Assembly (NCBI RefSeq): GCF_003353055.1
Contig: NZ_QKWJ01000011.1
Span: forward strand, 62,001-126,000
Length of the DNA: 64,000 nt
Reading direction: 5' to 3'
DNA from: Cupriavidus lacunae
GTDB taxonomy: Bacteria > Pseudomonadota > Gammaproteobacteria > Burkholderiales > Burkholderiaceae
This document shows, piece after piece, positions 61,589-64,000 of the stretch (position 1 is its first letter; each line of letters begins with the position of its first letter). The notes below the pieces were generated by a model, which was not told the DNA's origin, ran no database searches, and saw only the letters and a list, made by a program, of their open reading frames with translations. The translations under genes and the position numbers were made by a program.

Positions 61589-63013
61589 ATGGACTTCTTT
61601 TCCGATTACACCCTCACCATTGGCGGCAAGGCACGCGCGACGGCGCGCAGCCTTGACGTGAAGAACCCCGCGACCGGTCAGCCGTTCGCGGCCGCGCCGG
61701 CCGCCTCGGCACAGGATCTCGACGACGCCGTCGCCGCCGCACAGGCTGCGCTCCCGGCCTGGAAGGCGTTGCCGATCGCGGAACGCCGGAACGTCATCAA
61801 CGCGGCGGCCAACGCGATCAAGGCGAACGCCGACGATCTGGCGCGCCTCTTCACGCTGGAACAGGGCCGCCCGCTGGAGGCCGCCCGTCAGGAAATCCTG
61901 TTCGGCTCGTTCTGGCTGAAGGCCGTGGCGAAGCTAGACCTGCCGGTCGAAGTGGTCGAAGACACGCCTGCGCGGCGCGTAGAAATCCACCACGAACCGC
62001 TCGGCGTAGTCTGCGCGATCGTGCCGTGGAATTTCCCCTTCCTGCTGGCCACGTGGAAGATCGGCCCGGCCTTGCTCGCCGGCAACACGATGGTGATGAA
62101 GCCGTCGCCCTTCACGCCGCTGCTAGCGCTCAAGCTCGCCGAGCTGTGGCGTGAAATCCTCCCGCCCGGCGTCTTCAATGTCCTCTCCGGCGGCGACGAA
62201 CTCGGCCCACTGATGACCGCCCATCCGGGCTTCGCGAAGATCTCGTTCACGGGTTCGACGGCCACCGGCAAGCGGGTGATGGAAGCCGCCGCGCGCGACC
62301 TGAAGAGCATCACGCTGGAACTGGGCGGCAACGACGTGGCGATCATCATGCCGGACGTCGACATCGACCAGGTTGCCCGGGAAATCTTCCACGGCGCCTT
62401 CTACAACAGCGCGCAGGTGTGCGTGGCCACCAAGCGCCTGTACATCCACGACGATATCTACGACGCCCTGCGCGACCGGCTGCACGCACTGGCACTGGAA
62501 GCGAGAGTCGACGACGGCATGAAGCCGGGCACCCACTACGGCCCCGTCCAGAACGAACCGCTCCATCGCCGCCTCCTGGGCCTGATCGACGAAGCCCGCG
62601 CCGAGGGCCTGACGCTGCTCACCGGCCGCGAGACGCCCGACAACGGCGGCTACTTCGTCCCGCTTACGCTGGTGGACAACCCGCCCGAGCATGCGCGCGT
62701 CGTGGCCGAGGAGGCATTCGGCCCGGTCCTGCCGCTGCTCCGGTTCACGGACGTGGAAGACGTGATCCGCCGCGCGAACGACAGCAACTACGGCCTGGCC
62801 GGCGCCATCTGGTCGAAGAACGTCGACAACGCGGTAGCGATTGCGAAGCGCCTCGAAACCGGCACGGTCTGGATCAACCAGAACTTGCAGAACGCGCCGC
62901 ACATCCCGTTCGCGGGGCAGAAGGAGTCCGGCATTGGCGTGGAAAACGGCATGGAGGGGCTGAAGTCGTTCACCCAGATCAAGTCCATTTTCATTCCCAA
63001 GGCACAGGCCTGA
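61589..63013 (+). CDS. NAD(P)-dependent aldehyde dehydrogenase
   Basis: A 474-residue aldehyde dehydrogenase. It has the coenzyme-site Asn in VPWNFPFLL, SFTGSTATGKRV, the base Glu in LELGGNDV, catalytic Cys in YNSAQVCVATKRL, and EEAFGPVLPLLRF with the PFAGQKESGIGVENG tail. It should oxidise an aldehyde, possibly one released by an aldolase-like cleavage. It is 46 bases after the crotonase gene with GGAGA upstream. Confidence 0.92.
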   Translation: MDFFSDYTLTIGGKARATARSLDVKNPATGQPFAAAPAASAQDLDDAVAAAQAALPAWKALPIAERRNVINAAANAIKANADDLARLFTLEQGRPLEAARQEILFGSFWLKAVAKLDLPVEVVEDTPARRVEIHHEPLGVVCAIVPWNFPFLLATWKIGPALLAGNTMVMKPSPFTPLLALKLAELWREILPPGVFNVLSGGDELGPLMTAHPGFAKISFTGSTATGKRVMEAAARDLKSITLELGGNDVAIIMPDVDIDQVAREIFHGAFYNSAQVCVATKRLYIHDDIYDALRDRLHALALEARVDDGMKPGTHYGPVQNEPLHRRLLGLIDEARAEGLTLLTGRETPDNGGYFVPLTLVDNPPEHARVVAEEAFGPVLPLLRFTDVEDVIRRANDSNYGLAGAIWSKNVDNAVAIAKRLETGTVWINQNLQNAPHIPFAGQKESGIGVENGMEGLKSFTQIKSIFIPKAQA

Positions 63014-63069
63014 GGGAGTGTGCCGCAAGGATCGACGCCGGCTGCCCGATAGCCGGCCAAGGAGAAGCA

Positions 63070-64000
63070 ATGAGTGTGCAAGAGCCCGCGCTGCGCTGGC
63101 AGCTGAAGCGCCGTCCGAAGGGCGCCATCGAACCGGAAGACCTGGAACTCGTCGCGTACCGGCCGGCACCGTTGGCCAATGAGCAGATCGAGGTCCGCAA
63201 CATCTACCTCTCACTCGACCCCACGCAGCGGATCTGGATGAGCGACCGGGAGCAGTATCTGCCGCCCATCGAAGTGGGCAGCGCGATGCGCGGCACGACG
63301 GTTGGCGTGGTCACGGACTCCCGCTCCGGGCGCTTCAAGGCCGGCGATCTCGTGCAGTTGGGCCTAGCCGGCTGGGAAACACTCAGCGTCACCGATGCGC
63401 GCATGGCGCGGCCCGTCAGCCCCCTGCCGGGTGTGCCGCTGACGGCCACGCTGAGCGTGCTGGGCGCCACCGGCCTCACCGCCTGGTTCGGCATGACGCG
63501 CGTGGGACAGGTCAAGGCCGGCGACACGGTCGTGGTCTCGGCCGCCGCCGGGGCGGTCGGCTCCGTTGCCGGCCAAATCGCGAAGCTGCGCGGTGCACGC
63601 GTGATCGGCATCGCGGGCGGCAAGCAGAAATGCGACTGGCTGACCGGCGAACTCGGCTTCGATGGCGCCATCGACTACAAGCGCGAAGATGTCGGGGCAG
63701 CGCTCGACCGCCTTTGCCCCGACGGCATCGACCTCGACTTCGAGAACGTGGGCGGCGCGATCATGGAAGCCGTCTACACGCGCATGAACACCTTTGGCCG
63801 CATGGTCCTGTGCGGCATGATTTCGAGCTACGAAAAGGATGGCCCGGTGCCGGGACCGGCCGACTTCTCGCGCATCCTGATGCGGCGGCTGCGCATCGAG
63901 GGATTCGTCGTCGTGGATCACCTCCCGAAGGCGAAAGAGGCGTTGGCCGAGCTGGAGCCCTGGGTGGCCGGCGGTCAGATCCAATGGCGGGATCACGTCG
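63070..64000 (+). CDS. NADP-dependent oxidoreductase, CurA/prostaglandin-reductase type (partial, runs off the edge)
   Basis: The frame opens at the ATG at 63070 (GGAGAAGCA upstream) and stays open to the window end, about 310 residues. Visible are LRWQLKRRPKGAIEPEDLEL, the SLDPTQRIWMSD segment, and the dinucleotide region TVVVSAAAGAVGSVAGQIAKL with GIAGGKQKCDWL. DFENVGGAIMEAV and GRMVLCGMISSY follow. There are no zinc ligands, as expected for quinone-reductase-like MDR enzymes that reduce alpha,beta-double bonds. It probably reduces an enone intermediate. Only the last few tens of residues are missing. Confidence 0.9.
   Translation, partial: MSVQEPALRWQLKRRPKGAIEPEDLELVAYRPAPLANEQIEVRNIYLSLDPTQRIWMSDREQYLPPIEVGSAMRGTTVGVVTDSRSGRFKAGDLVQLGLAGWETLSVTDARMARPVSPLPGVPLTATLSVLGATGLTAWFGMTRVGQVKAGDTVVVSAAAGAVGSVAGQIAKLRGARVIGIAGGKQKCDWLTGELGFDGAIDYKREDVGAALDRLCPDGIDLDFENVGGAIMEAVYTRMNTFGRMVLCGMISSYEKDGPVPGPADFSRILMRRLRIEGFVVVDHLPKAKEALAELEPWVAGGQIQWRDHV

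Overview
The window is a high-GC chromosomal or megaplasmid segment dense in catabolic genes. It most likely comes from a betaproteobacterium of the Burkholderiales (Cupriavidus-, Bordetella- or Ralstonia-like). The reasons are a Bug/TctC-type solute receptor, the high GC at third codon positions, and the many acyl-CoA genes packed with ATGA overlaps. Genus is an inference. No rRNA, tRNA, CRISPR array or replication origin was seen.

Region A (about 1-11,290) is one catabolic operon on the minus strand with a divergent IclR regulator. In order of transcription: citryl-CoA-lyase-like protein, NDP-forming acyl-CoA ligase, PaaG-like crotonase, D-aminoacylase-type amidohydrolase, aldehyde dehydrogenase, SDR, Bug receptor, Zn alcohol dehydrogenase, and a broken small gene. 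By eye it is less GC-rich than the rest.

Region B (about 11,290-13,800) is a mobile-element scar. It holds an ISL3-family insertion sequence whose transposase is broken by an exact 14-bp tandem duplication, plus a solitary extra copy of the IS end and short direct repeats.

Region C (13,795-28,503, minus strand) is a large beta-oxidation block. It contains a phosphotransferase of the ACAD10/11 type, three complete acyl-CoA dehydrogenases and the stump of a fourth, thiolase, bifunctional FadB/FadJ-like protein, a stand-alone 3-hydroxyacyl-CoA dehydrogenase, SDR, crotonase, AMP-forming ligase and alpha-methylacyl-CoA racemase.

Region D (28,733 to the right edge) looks like the uptake and activation part of the same system. 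It has a MalT/LuxR-type ATPase regulator, four alpha-only Rieske oxygenases, one adrenodoxin-type ferredoxin with one ferredoxin reductase, three AMP-forming ligases, a second NDP-forming ligase, a CaiB-type CoA-transferase and several crotonases. It also has a thiolase-like/crotonase fusion and an envelope set (DUF1302, DUF1329, YCF48-like beta-propeller, MMPL/RND pump) in the same operon as the ferredoxin and its reductase. A hemerythrin, a probable DUF2889 protein, a GST, an aldehyde dehydrogenase and a partial CurA-like reductase follow.

The main new observation is a dyad, ATCGTC-N6-GACGAT, found at seven places. All are between genes, and they lie at the heads of the Region C and D transcription units. 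It is a candidate operator that would tie 13.8-64 kb into one regulon, with the MalT-like protein as the leading candidate regulator. Taken together, Regions C and D look like a pathway for a hydrophobic, probably branched or alicyclic/terpenoid carboxylic acid. It would be taken up by the envelope set, hydroxylated by the Rieske enzymes, made into a CoA ester and degraded by beta-oxidation with racemase and hydroxyacyl-phosphate steps. No ring-cleavage dioxygenase is present and the true substrate cannot be read from the sequence.
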